Below are positions 48,004-56,538 of a DNA stretch of 64,000 nucleotides, piece by piece. The stretch lies in the NCBI RefSeq assembly GCF_907163265.1, contig NZ_CAJQUM010000001.1, positions 620,001-684,000 of the forward strand. Reading direction: 5' to 3'. The translations under genes were made by a program, and so were the position numbers. Every line of letters starts with the position of its first letter. The first letter of the stretch is position 1. The stretch is from Georgfuchsia toluolica (GTDB lineage: Bacteria > Pseudomonadota > Gammaproteobacteria > Burkholderiales > Rhodocyclaceae). Below the pieces are notes generated by a model that saw only the letters and a list, made by a program, of their open reading frames with translations, was not told the DNA's origin and did no database searches.

Positions 48004-48897
48004 ATGGTGTATATGAAAGTAGCGTTCATCGGTTTGGGAAACATGGGATCGGGCATCGCCCAGTGCGTACTCAAGGGCGGCTTCGATCTCACGGTGTGGA
48101 ACCGCACCGCGTCGAAAACGGAGCCCCTGGTCGCCAACGGCGCCAAGGCCGCGGCCACGGCCAGGGAAGCGGTAGCGGGTGCCGATGTGGTCATCACCAG
48201 CCTCATGGACGACAAGTCCATCCTGGAAAATCTGCAGGCTGCCGACGGCATTCTGGCCGGGATGAAGCAGGGCGCGGTGCATGTCTGCGTGACCACGATC
48301 TCGCCCGCCTGTGCGGATGAACTGGCCAAGTTGCACCGCCAGCATGGCAGCTACTATGTGTCCGGACCGGTGGTGGGGCGCCCCGATGCCGCCGCCGCCG
48401 GCCATCTCACCTCCTTTCTGGCGGGCGATGCCAAAGCGGTGGCCGTGGCGACCCCGGTTTGTCACACCTATTCCAAGGCGGTCACGGCCATTTCGGACAC
48501 GCCGCGCATCGCCAACTGCATGAAGCTGTGCATCAACTTCAACGTGATCTCCGTCATCGAAATGATCAGCGAGACCTACATCCTGGCGGAGAAGTGCGGC
48601 GTCCCGCTCGAACCCATGCGCGACTTCTACCAGCAGGCGCTGTTCGCCCACCCGGCCCTGAAGATGTACGCCGAGAAACTGCGCGCTCGCGACTTTGCCG
48701 GCCGCGGCGGCTTCGTCATGAAGGGCGGCAGCAAGGATGTGGTGTTGATGCTGGCGACGGCCGCCGCGGTGGGCGCGCCGCTGGAAATGGGCCAGCTGGT
48801 CGATCGCAAACTCAAGGCGGGACTCGCCGCCGGCATGGAAGAGACCGACTGGAGCGCCATTTACGAAATCGCCCGCAAGGAAGCGGGACTGTCATAA
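48004..48897 (+). CDS. NAD(P)-dependent beta-hydroxyacid dehydrogenase (3-hydroxyisobutyrate dehydrogenase family)
   Basis: 297 residues. Rossmann motif KVAFIGLGNMGSGIAQ at the N-terminus, VSGPVVGRPDAAAAGHL around the substrate loop and NCMKLCINFN, which carries the catalytic Lys and following Asn of the family. It oxidises a beta-hydroxyacid or reduces a beta-oxo group. It occurs only in module 2, between the small subunit and the second OCH-like hydrolase, so it may act on the ring-opened product or on a dione. MVYMKVAF: the second ATG (48013) is also possible. Confidence 0.88.
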   Translation: MVYMKVAFIGLGNMGSGIAQCVLKGGFDLTVWNRTASKTEPLVANGAKAAATAREAVAGADVVITSLMDDKSILENLQAADGILAGMKQGAVHVCVTTISPACADELAKLHRQHGSYYVSGPVVGRPDAAAAGHLTSFLAGDAKAVAVATPVCHTYSKAVTAISDTPRIANCMKLCINFNVISVIEMISETYILAEKCGVPLEPMRDFYQQALFAHPALKMYAEKLRARDFAGRGGFVMKGGSKDVVLMLATAAAVGAPLEMGQLVDRKLKAGLAAGMEETDWSAIYEIARKEAGLS

Positions 48898-48909
48898 GGA
48901 ACGCGGGCC

Positions 48910-49317
48910 ATGGCAAATGTTCTGATTATGTTTGGATTCTCCTGGATGGTCGTGGCCGCGATCATCGGATTGCTGCTGGCCAAGAGACATGAAGCCGTTG
49001 TCCCGCAACTGGAGAAAATTGCCGCTACCGGCAATCTCGCGGAATACCATCGGGTTTATGAAATCTACAAGCACCACAAGATAGTGCACGTCCACTCCTT
49101 TCTGTTTTCGGTGGTGGCGGTATGTGTCGGCTTGGCGATGGCCAGGATGGGGTTTCCGGAATCAGCCATCAATGGACTGGCGATTGCCCTGATGGTGGCG
49201 CCAACCGTATGGACTATTGGCGCATTGCTAACCAGCATACCGGTTATGGCGATAGGTGATTTTGCCTTGCTTGGCAGCATCGTTATGGCGGCGGCCGGAA
49301 TGCTGAAGGGTATGTAG
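48910..49317 (+). CDS. small integral membrane protein of unknown function
   Basis: 135 residues with about four membrane segments: near 5-23 (IMFGFSWMVVAAIIGLLLA), 60-78 (HSFLFSVVAVCVGLAMA), 85-105 and 108-130. A charged loop (RHEAVVPQLEKIAATGNLAEYH) separates the first two. I do not recognise the family. It is 12 bp after the dehydrogenase and before the hydrolase. A role as membrane anchor for the molybdenum enzymes, which are membrane-associated in the resorcinol pathway, or as an uptake helper is conceivable but unproven. Confidence 0.7.
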   Translation: MANVLIMFGFSWMVVAAIIGLLLAKRHEAVVPQLEKIAATGNLAEYHRVYEIYKHHKIVHVHSFLFSVVAVCVGLAMARMGFPESAINGLAIALMVAPTVWTIGALLTSIPVMAIGDFALLGSIVMAAAGMLKGM

Positions 49318-49396
49318 TTGGAATATTCTGGCCACTGGCTTCGGACGCAGAGAATATCAACACAATGTCACAGTCAAACTGAAAGGATCAATAATC

Positions 49397-50257
49397 ATGT
49401 CATTACAAGACTTCGTTGCAATGCCCAAGTTCGAGGACTACAAGGAACGCTTCAAGGATCACTATACGCTGGAGCGTCGCCCCGACGGCGTCATCCTGGC
49501 GCGGACGCACACACGGGGTGGTCCCGTCCAGTTGAGCGTGCAGAATCACCGTTCCCTCGGGCTGCTGTTCAAGGCCATCGGCGCCGATCCGGAAAACGAA
49601 GTGATGATCTTCGGCGGTACCGGCGAGGATTTCATGATGAATGCCGATCCCGAGGGCTTCAAGCTGGAGCAGGAAGACCTGCCTTACTGGGCATACGAAT
49701 ATGCCTACAAGGATGGCCGCATCAACGTCAACTCCCTGGTCAACGATCTGGAGATCCCCACCATCGGCATCATCAACGGCAGCGGCTTCCACAGCGAAAT
49801 CTGCCTGATGTGCGACATCACCCTGATGGCGGAAGAGGCGACCATCTACGACCTGCACTACGACATCGGTTCGGTGCCCGGCGACGGCATCCACAGCGCC
49901 TTCCTCGAAATCCTCGGCGTCAAGCGTGGCGCCTATGCGCTGCTCACAGGCGAGGCCATTGATGCCCAGACGGCGCTCAAATACGGCATGGTCAATGAGA
50001 TCCTGCCCCGGGACAAGCTGATCGAACGCGCCTACAAGATCGCCGACCACATCATGACCCAGCCACGCACTACGCGCCGGCTGACGACGCAGATCATTCG
50101 TCGTCCGTGGAAACAACGCATCGTCAACGATCTCGACGGCGGATTCGGCATCCAGATGTTCGGCCATCTGGCCAAGGACAAGGCGGTGCATAGCCGGGAA
50201 CACATTGCTTCGCGCGGGGACTATGTAAAGCTGGGCAAGAAGAACAATTTCGACTAA
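49397..50257 (+). CDS. crotonase-superfamily C-C hydrolase, 6-oxocamphor-hydrolase-like, copy 2
   Basis: 286 residues, about 89% identical to the protein at 35393-36253 by direct reading. His132, His154 and Asp163 are kept. Differences cluster before residue 196 and in the last 16 residues; residues 196-270 are identical in both, another sign of gene conversion. Variable residues 147-172 surround the active-site His154 and Asp163 (for example FDPHYNIG versus YDLHYDIG), so the two copies may handle different ring products. Ribosome site GAAAGGATC precedes the ATG. Confidence 0.8.
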   Translation: MSLQDFVAMPKFEDYKERFKDHYTLERRPDGVILARTHTRGGPVQLSVQNHRSLGLLFKAIGADPENEVMIFGGTGEDFMMNADPEGFKLEQEDLPYWAYEYAYKDGRINVNSLVNDLEIPTIGIINGSGFHSEICLMCDITLMAEEATIYDLHYDIGSVPGDGIHSAFLEILGVKRGAYALLTGEAIDAQTALKYGMVNEILPRDKLIERAYKIADHIMTQPRTTRRLTTQIIRRPWKQRIVNDLDGGFGIQMFGHLAKDKAVHSREHIASRGDYVKLGKKNNFD

Positions 50258-50274
50258 CTAGTGGGATTGAGAGT

Positions 50275-50310
50275 CGCCAATAATGATATTCACGCCAATA
50301 ATGATATTCA
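50275..50310. repeat. 18-bp perfect tandem duplication
   Basis: The unit CGCCAATAATGATATTCA occurs twice back to back, 18 bp after the hydrolase stop and upstream of the small monooxygenase-like gene. It may be a replication-slippage product or a doubled regulator site. Confidence 0.75.
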
Positions 50311-50350
50311 CATTAGCCAGGCCAGTTCATTCGATAGGGAGCGTGCAGTC

Positions 50351-50641
50351 ATGGATCTGATTGTTGTTCTGACGGCAAAAGACACTGGCAATGCGGCGGT
50401 ACTTCGTGAGTTGTTGGCGACTCAGGCTACCCTGTCCCGGAAAGAGCCCGGATGCATCCGGTTTGAGATTTTCGAGTCTCAAACGGCTCCGGGTACTTTC
50501 ATCGTCGTCGAGAGATGGCAATCTCAGGAGGCGCTGGACGTGCACCGCAAGGCCGAGGCCATCACAACCGTCTATATTCCAAAAATACTGCCACTTGTGG
50601 AAAGAACCCTTCACGTGTGTACCGTTTTGCCTGGTACGTGA
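50351..50641 (+). CDS. antibiotic-biosynthesis-monooxygenase (ABM) domain protein
   Basis: 96 residues of the ferredoxin-like dimeric alpha-beta barrel family: MDLIVVLTAKDTGNAAVL, EPGCIRFEIFESQTAPGTF and VVERWQSQEALDVHRKA are the three conserved blocks (compare YgiN quinol monooxygenase). Members act on quinols and polyphenols or simply bind them. ATG 50351 is preferred; the frame is open upstream through the tandem repeat, which encodes a repeated ANNDIH. The context suggests handling of a hydroxyquinol. Confidence 0.82.
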   Translation: MDLIVVLTAKDTGNAAVLRELLATQATLSRKEPGCIRFEIFESQTAPGTFIVVERWQSQEALDVHRKAEAITTVYIPKILPLVERTLHVCTVLPGT

Positions 50642-50727
50642 GGCAAGTTGCTGCAAATGTTGTTACCTGCCGGCAGCCTTCTTTAGTGCAGTAGTCGGAG
50701 CTGTCGTCGTTCCGCCAGTACATACGT

Positions 50728-51480
50728 GTGATTGCTGATCCAAATTTCTATTTTTTTGCCGTACCGGCGGTTCTGCTGACAGGAGTTTCCAAGGGTGGCT
50801 TCGGCGGCGCTTTTAGCGGCGTAGCCGTGCCGCTCATGGCGCTCGCCATCTCCCCATTGCAAGCCGCTGCGGTCATGTTGCCTGTGTTATGCCTAATGGA
50901 TTTATTCGGTGTTCGCCCCTACCTCGGTAAATGGGATACGGCGAATCTCAGAATCATAGTGCCCGGGTCGTTGATCGGTATTGCGCTGGGGACGCTGACC
51001 TTTGGCCTGCTCAGCGACTATGTCATCAGAATGATGATTGGCTCGATCACGATACTGTTTGTCCTGAACGGCTGGCTTGGTCTGGCATCGAGGCAAGTCA
51101 AGCGCGGCCGCTCTGCTGTCAGGGGAACTTGCTGGGCAAGCATCTCCGGATTTACCAGTTTTCTTGCTCATACCGGTGGGCCGCCGATCATGATGTATCT
51201 GCTGCCACAGCAGATGGAAAAGGTGGCATATGTTGCCACCATTAACCTGTTTTTCCTGATCGCCAACGCGGTGAAAGTTTTGGCCTATGCCGGACTTGGC
51301 CAGCTTTCCCTGGCCAACCTTTCCACCAGCATAGTACTGTCGCCCCTGGTGCCACTCGGCGTCTGGATGGGACTCTGGCTACAGTCCAAGGTAAATCAAG
51401 TGTGGTTCTACCGTATTGCGCAGACTTGTCTTTTCCTGACCGGAATTCAACTTATTTATCAGGGAATCAATAGCGGGTAG
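50728..51480 (+). CDS. TSUP-family permease (TauE/SafE-like)
   Basis: About 250 residues with about eight membrane segments. GVSKGGFGGAFSGVAVPLMA near the N-terminus and HTGGPPIMMYLLP in the middle are typical of the sulfite exporter TauE/SafE group. Family members move sulfite, sulfoacetate or organic anions such as carboxylates. GTG start, with weak ribosome site. Next to malic enzyme it may carry a small organic acid; the substrate is not predictable. Confidence 0.85.
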   Translation: MIADPNFYFFAVPAVLLTGVSKGGFGGAFSGVAVPLMALAISPLQAAAVMLPVLCLMDLFGVRPYLGKWDTANLRIIVPGSLIGIALGTLTFGLLSDYVIRMMIGSITILFVLNGWLGLASRQVKRGRSAVRGTCWASISGFTSFLAHTGGPPIMMYLLPQQMEKVAYVATINLFFLIANAVKVLAYAGLGQLSLANLSTSIVLSPLVPLGVWMGLWLQSKVNQVWFYRIAQTCLFLTGIQLIYQGINSG

Positions 51481-51543
51481 GGCTGAACGTTCAGTCTTTA
51501 CCCATCCCTAATTCGACAACCAATCAACGGATTTCAATAAATC

Positions 51544-53820
51544 ATGGATGAATCAATACGCGCATCGGCGCTGGAATATCACCTATACCCGAAGCCTGGC
51601 AAGATTGAAGTCACCCCCACCAAGGCGCTGAACACCCAAAACGATCTGGCGCTGGCCTACTCGCCGGGAGTAGCGGCGGCCTGTGATGAAATCGTCAAGG
51701 ATCCGGCCAACGCCTATAAATACACCTCGCGTGGCAACCTGGTTGCCGTGATCACCAACGGCACCGCCGTGCTGGGTCTTGGCAACATCGGCGCGCTGGC
51801 CGGCAAGCCGGTGATGGAAGGCAAGGGCGTGCTGTTCAAGAAATTCGCCGGTGTTGACGTATTCGACATCGAGGTCAACGAGAACGATCCGGGAAAGATC
51901 GTCGAGATCATCGCCGCGCTCGAACCCACCTTTGGTGGCATCAACCTTGAAGACATCAAGGCGCCCGAGTGTTTCTACATCGAACAGAAGCTGAAAGAAC
52001 GTCTCTCCATCCCGGTTTTTCACGACGACCAGCACGGCACCGCGATCATCGCCAGCGCGGCGATACTGAACGGCCTGCGCCTGGTGGGCAAGGACATCGG
52101 CCAGATCAAGCTGGTCTGCTCTGGTGCCGGCGCCGCGGCGATCGCCTGTCTCGACCTGATGTGCACGCTCGGCCTGAATCCCAAGAACGTCCACATCATC
52201 GACAGCAAGGGCGTCGTCTATGTCGGCCGCGATGAAAACTTCGCCCCCACCAAGGCGCGCTATGCGCAAAAAACCGAGGCGCGCCAGCTGGCGGATGTGA
52301 TGCCCGGCGCGGATGTCTTCCTCGGCGTGTCGACCGCGGGCGTGCTCAAGCCGGAGATGGTCAAGGAGATGGCGGCAAACCCGCTGATCTTCGCCATGGC
52401 CAACCCGGTACCGGAAATTTTGCCTGAAGTCGCCAAGGCGGTGCGCCCGGACGCGATCATCGGCACGGGACGCTCCGACTACCCCAACCAGATCAACAAC
52501 GTCCTCTGTTTCCCCTACATCTTCCGCGGCGCGCTCGATGTCGGCGCCACCAGCATTACCGACGAGATGAAGGCCGCCGCGGTGAAAGCCATCGCCGAAC
52601 TCGCCTTTGCCGAACAATCGGACCTGGTCAGCGCCGCCTACGCCGACGAAGAACTCAAGTTCGGACCCGAATACCTGATCCCGAAGCCCTTCGATCCGCG
52701 CCTGATCGTCAAGGTGGCGCCGGCCGTGGCGCAGGCGGCGATGGACTCCGGCGTCGCGACGCGACCGCTGGCCGACATGGAGTCTTATCGCCAGCAGCTC
52801 AACGAGTTCGTCTACCACTCCGGCCTGCAGATGCGCCCCGTCTTCCTCGCGGCCAAGAAAACGCCGGCGCGCATCGCCTTCTGCGAAGGCGAAGACGAAC
52901 GGGTCCTGCGCGCGGCGCAGACGGTAGTCGATGACGGCCTGGCCAGGCCGGTGCTGATCGGCCGCCCCGACGTCGTCAACATGCACATCGAGAAATGCGG
53001 CTTGCGCATTCGCGCCGGCGAACACTTCGAACTGGTCAATCCCGACTCCGATCCGCGCTACAAGGAACTCTGGCAGGACTACTACAACATCATGTGCCGG
53101 CGCGGCGTCAGCGTCGAATACGCCAAGCGCGAGATGCGCCGCCGCACCACGCTGATCGGAGCCATGCTGGTCAAGCATGGCTTTGTCGACGCCATGCTGT
53201 GCGGCACCTATGGCCGCCACGCGCAGCACCTGCGCTACGTCGAGGATGTCCTCGGCAAGCGTCCGGGCATCGGCAGCTACTACACCATCAACATGCTGGT
53301 ACTGTCGACGGGACCGATCTTCATCGGCGACACCAACGTCAACTATGATCCGACCGCAGCACAGCTCGCCGAGATGACCTTGCTCGCCGCCGAGGAAGTA
53401 CGCCGTTTCGGCATCGTGCCAAAGGTGGCGCTGCTGTCGTATTCGAACTTCGGCAATGAAGAAACACCGGCAGCGCGCAAGATGCGCGAAGCGCTGGCCA
53501 TGATCCAGAAAGCCGCGCCGCAACTGGAAGTCGATGGGGAAATGCATGGCGATGCCGCCCTCTCGGGGGCGATCCGCGAGCAGATATTTCCGGGTTCGCG
53601 TCTGCGGGGAGATGCCAATCTGCTGATCATGCCGACGCTCGATGCCGCCAATATCTCCTACAGCCTGCTCAAGACTGTGGCGGGTGCTGGTCTTACCGTG
53701 GGCCCGCTGCTGCTCGGTTCGGCGCGGCCGGTGCATATCCTCACCCCGACGGCGACCGTACGCCGCATCGTTAACCTCGCCGCGCTGTTGTCGGTCGAAG
53801 TCGCAAAGAAGGCCGATTAA
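51544..53820 (+). CDS. maeB: NADP-dependent malic enzyme with C-terminal phosphotransacetylase-like domain
   Basis: 758 residues. Residues 1-425 are the malic enzyme ([51 protein letters not shown]); residues about 440-758 are a phosphate acetyltransferase-like domain ([18 protein letters not shown]) that binds acetyl-CoA and regulates the enzyme. Converts malate to pyruvate and CO2 with NADP. In the hydroxyhydroquinone route malate and acetate are the products, so this gene is well placed to feed malate into central metabolism. Confidence 0.95.
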   Translation: MDESIRASALEYHLYPKPGKIEVTPTKALNTQNDLALAYSPGVAAACDEIVKDPANAYKYTSRGNLVAVITNGTAVLGLGNIGALAGKPVMEGKGVLFKKFAGVDVFDIEVNENDPGKIVEIIAALEPTFGGINLEDIKAPECFYIEQKLKERLSIPVFHDDQHGTAIIASAAILNGLRLVGKDIGQIKLVCSGAGAAAIACLDLMCTLGLNPKNVHIIDSKGVVYVGRDENFAPTKARYAQKTEARQLADVMPGADVFLGVSTAGVLKPEMVKEMAANPLIFAMANPVPEILPEVAKAVRPDAIIGTGRSDYPNQINNVLCFPYIFRGALDVGATSITDEMKAAAVKAIAELAFAEQSDLVSAAYADEELKFGPEYLIPKPFDPRLIVKVAPAVAQAAMDSGVATRPLADMESYRQQLNEFVYHSGLQMRPVFLAAKKTPARIAFCEGEDERVLRAAQTVVDDGLARPVLIGRPDVVNMHIEKCGLRIRAGEHFELVNPDSDPRYKELWQDYYNIMCRRGVSVEYAKREMRRRTTLIGAMLVKHGFVDAMLCGTYGRHAQHLRYVEDVLGKRPGIGSYYTINMLVLSTGPIFIGDTNVNYDPTAAQLAEMTLLAAEEVRRFGIVPKVALLSYSNFGNEETPAARKMREALAMIQKAAPQLEVDGEMHGDAALSGAIREQIFPGSRLRGDANLLIMPTLDAANISYSLLKTVAGAGLTVGPLLLGSARPVHILTPTATVRRIVNLAALLSVEVAKKAD

Positions 53821-53832
53821 GTCTTATTAATC

Positions 53833-54117
53833 GTGGCCAGAGTTGAAGTACGCATGCCCAGGTTTCCAGAATGCTGGGAGACGTGCGGCAATTGCGCTCA
53901 GGGCGACGTGCTGGTGACCGAAGTGCATGTGCGCGCCGGTGTGCCGCTGAACTTTGACAGTAATGTGATCACGCTTGAGACGGGCAAGGTGGTGCTGGAC
54001 ATTCCTTCGCCAAATATTGGCATGGTGGTTGAAGTTTTTGTTCAGGTTGGCGACAGGCTGGAGGCGGGGCAATTGCTGTGTACGTTAGATACAGATGAAT
54101 GCAGCAGCCGGTGTTGA
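53833..54117 (+). CDS. free-standing lipoyl-domain protein with extra cysteines
   Basis: 94 residues, GTG start 12 bp after maeB. From about residue 40, ITLETGKVVLDIPSPNIGMV with Lys52 resembles the lipoylated hairpin of E2 proteins (usual motif ETDKV), and VFVQVGDRLEAGQLLCTLD is the matching second half-motif. Where ordinary domains have a short GES loop, this has PECWETCGNC (Cys14, Cys18, Cys21), and the C-terminus ends CSSRC. No catalytic domain is attached. It may be a mobile acyl or electron carrier for the dehydrogenase complexes, or a metal/redox protein. No family known to me. Confidence 0.6.
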   Translation: MARVEVRMPRFPECWETCGNCAQGDVLVTEVHVRAGVPLNFDSNVITLETGKVVLDIPSPNIGMVVEVFVQVGDRLEAGQLLCTLDTDECSSRC

Positions 54118-54273
54118 TGAAATATAATCAAGCTCCGCGAGATTTTGCGGGATCGACTATATGTCGCCGAAGATGATTGCAAGGCGAAAGCTGTCCGGGC
54201 TTTCTCCATGTGTCAACGAACAACATTGCAATAACTGAACAAGCGACTCCTGCCTGCTGCTCTCTCCTCCCTC
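54118..54273. other. intergenic region before the tungstate transporter
   Basis: 156 bp with two short hairpins (CCGCGAGATTTTGCGG and GAAAGC...GCTTTC) but no T-run and no recognisable Moco riboswitch. Not assigned. Confidence 0.3.
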
Positions 54274-54978
54274 ATGGAATATCTACCCGCAAATCTGCAA
54301 TATGCCGCGACGCTGATTTTCGGCGCCAACGCGAAGCTCTACGGCATTGTGAGCTTAAGCCTCATGGTCAGCCTCCTTGCCACCACGATTGCATGCATCG
54401 TCGGCATGCCATTGGGTGCTTTGCTCGCGGTTGGACGATTCACCGGCCGACGTTCGCTGATCGTGCTGTTCAACGGCCTCATGGGACTGCCGCCAGTGGT
54501 AGTCGGATTGCTGGTCTATCTGCTGCTTTCGCGCAGCGGGCCGCTGGGCGCCATGGGCTGGCTGTTCACACCTGAGGCAATGGTGATTGCCCAGGCCATA
54601 TTGGTGATGCCAATTGTTGCGGCGTTGACGCGCCAAGCCATCGCCGATGCCTGGCTCGAATATCGCGAGCAGTTGCGTTCGCTGGGCGCAAGTCGGCCTT
54701 ATGCGGCGGCGACCCTGCTCTGGGATGGCCGCTTCTCGCTGACCACTGCGGCGCTCGCCGGTTTCGGCCGCGCCATAGCCGAGGTCGGTGCCGTGATGAT
54801 CGTTGGCGGAAATATCGACGGCGTTACGCGCGTGATGACCACCACGATCGCGCTCGAAACCAGCAAGGGCGATCTGCCTCTGGCACTGGCGCTGGGTATG
54901 GTGCTGATTGTGATGGTGCTTGCCGTCAACACCGTCGCCTACCTGCTGCGCGGGTGGGCCGAACGGAGATGGGGATGA
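54274..54978 (+). CDS. tupB: tungstate ABC transporter permease
   Basis: 234 residues, about five membrane segments, with the binding-protein-dependent permease loop EYREQLRSLGASRPYAAATLL, which contacts the ATPase (EAA-type motif, quoted in part as RSLGASRPYAAATL). It belongs to the TupB/WtpB-like permeases and is followed by an overlapping ATPase and a TupA-type binding protein. It imports tungstate, consistent with a tungsten AOR in the same window. The TupB stop overlaps the TupC start (ATGA). Confidence 0.88.
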   Translation: MEYLPANLQYAATLIFGANAKLYGIVSLSLMVSLLATTIACIVGMPLGALLAVGRFTGRRSLIVLFNGLMGLPPVVVGLLVYLLLSRSGPLGAMGWLFTPEAMVIAQAILVMPIVAALTRQAIADAWLEYREQLRSLGASRPYAAATLLWDGRFSLTTAALAGFGRAIAEVGAVMIVGGNIDGVTRVMTTTIALETSKGDLPLALALGMVLIVMVLAVNTVAYLLRGWAERRWG

Positions 54979-55661
54979 GCGCGTTCCTCCGACTCGAAGC
55001 TCTCGAACTTATCGAGCGCAACCATCATATCGTGCGCGGAATCACGCTCAACTTCGCCGCCCCGCGCACGCTGATCATCGGCCCCAATGGTGCTGGCAAG
55101 AGTACCCTGCTGCGGCTCATCCACGGCCTCTTGAAACCTAGTGGTGGAACGGTGCAGTGGCCGCAGCCGCTGCGTCAAGCAATGGTCTTCCAGCGCCCGG
55201 TGATGCTGCGCACCACCGTTTTCAAGAATGTACTCTATGGCCTCAAGCTTGCCGGCATCAAGAGCGGTGAGCGCGAACGGCGCGCCAATGACGCGCTCGA
55301 GCGCGTTGGTCTTGCTCACCTTGGCACACGTCCCGCGCGTGTGCTTTCAGGCGGGGAGCAGCAGCGTGTCGCCTTGGCGCGGGTCTGGGCGTTGAATCCC
55401 GAAGTGCTGTTACTCGATGAACCGACCGCCAGCCTCGACCCGGCCAGCAGCCGCGAAGTCGAGCGCATCATCGGCGAGTTCGCGTCCGCTGGCACGCGCC
55501 TCCTGATGACGACCCACAACCTCGGCCAGACGCGACGACTGGCTGATGAAATTCTTTATCTTGACGACGGACGCGTGCTTGAACAGGCGTCCGCCACCGA
55601 TTTTTTCAATGGACCGCGAAGCGCCAGCGCAGGGGCTTTCATCCGGGGGGAAATGCCATGA
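54975..55661 (+). CDS. tupC: tungstate ABC transporter ATP-binding protein
   Basis: About 228 residues. Walker A GPNGAGKSTLL, Q-loop VFQRPVML, signature LSGGEQQRVALAR, Walker B VLLLDEPTASLD and the switch His in MTTHNLGQ. The start at 54975 uses the ATGA overlap with tupB; an in-frame upstream start would run into tupB. Powers tungstate import with TupA and TupB. Confidence 0.9.
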   Translation: MSAFLRLEALELIERNHHIVRGITLNFAAPRTLIIGPNGAGKSTLLRLIHGLLKPSGGTVQWPQPLRQAMVFQRPVMLRTTVFKNVLYGLKLAGIKSGERERRANDALERVGLAHLGTRPARVLSGGEQQRVALARVWALNPEVLLLDEPTASLDPASSREVERIIGEFASAGTRLLMTTHNLGQTRRLADEILYLDDGRVLEQASATDFFNGPRSASAGAFIRGEMP

Positions 55662-56473
55662 AATTTTTTCGCCGACTGCTGCTGATGGTAGCCTGCATGC
55701 TGACATTGTCTGCAGTCGCTGATGACGAATTCATCACCGTTGCCTCGACGACCTCGACCGAGCAGTCCGGCCTGTTCGGCTATCTGCTACCGATCTTCGA
55801 GAAGCAGAGCGGCATCAAGGTGCATGTCGTCGCGCTCGGCACTGGTCAGGCACTTGATCTTGCGCGTCGTGGTGATGCTGATGTCGTTTTCGTGCATGAT
55901 CCCGCTGCAGAAGAGAAATTCCTCACCGAAGGTTGGGGCGTCGAGCGCTTCGAGGTGATGTACAACGACTTCGTGCTGGTCGGGCCACAGAAGGATCCGG
56001 CGAAAATTACCGGTAGCCAGGACATCGTCGCAGCGTTGACCAAAATAGAATCCACCCAGTCGCCCTTTGTTTCGCGCGGCGACCGCAGCGGCACGCATGC
56101 CACCGAACTGCGTCTGTGGAAACTTTCCGGCATCGATCTCGACAAGGCGAAGGGCGCCTGGTATCGCGACACGGGCTCTGGCATGGGCCCGGCGCTGAAC
56201 ATTGCTGCGTCGATGAATGCCTATATCCTGTCCGACCGCGGTACCTGGCTCTCGTTCAAGAACCGCCAGCAGCTCACCATCCTCGTGCAGGGTGACAAGC
56301 GCCTCTTTAATCAATACGGCGTCATGCTGGTCAATCCGGCCAGGCATCCGCATGTGAAGAAGCAAGCCGGCCAGAAGTTCGTCGACTGGGTTATCTCGCC
56401 GACCGGCCAGCAGGCGATCGCTGCCTACAGGATTGGCGGTGAACAGCTGTTCTATCCCAACGCCGGCAAGTAG
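55658..56473 (+). CDS. tupA: tungstate-binding periplasmic protein
   Basis: 271 residues. Signal peptide at about 1-21 (LLLMVACMLTLSAVA), then VASTTSTEQSGLFGYLLP, the TTTST-type anion-binding motif of TupA/WtpA-like proteins, and VSRGDRSGTHATELRLW with GMGPALNIA. It is the high-affinity receptor for the tup system. TupA is usually tungstate-selective over molybdate. It overlaps tupC by four bases and ends the long plus-strand gene series. Confidence 0.9.
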   Translation: MKFFRRLLLMVACMLTLSAVADDEFITVASTTSTEQSGLFGYLLPIFEKQSGIKVHVVALGTGQALDLARRGDADVVFVHDPAAEEKFLTEGWGVERFEVMYNDFVLVGPQKDPAKITGSQDIVAALTKIESTQSPFVSRGDRSGTHATELRLWKLSGIDLDKAKGAWYRDTGSGMGPALNIAASMNAYILSDRGTWLSFKNRQQLTILVQGDKRLFNQYGVMLVNPARHPHVKKQAGQKFVDWVISPTGQQAIAAYRIGGEQLFYPNAGK

Positions 56474-56538
56474 CGATGGTATGAAAGTACAACTCTGGGC
56501 AAATGTTCCAGTGCGCTAATTGATTTATCTACCGACCT

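Noticed and set aside
51583-53736. 717-codon minus-strand frame opposite malic enzyme
   Set aside because: Antisense shadow of maeB, which is fully accounted for by family motifs.
54118-54273. Possible molybdenum/tungsten cofactor riboswitch before tupB
   Set aside because: Only two short hairpins are present; I could not find the conserved multi-stem layout of a Moco/Tuco RNA.
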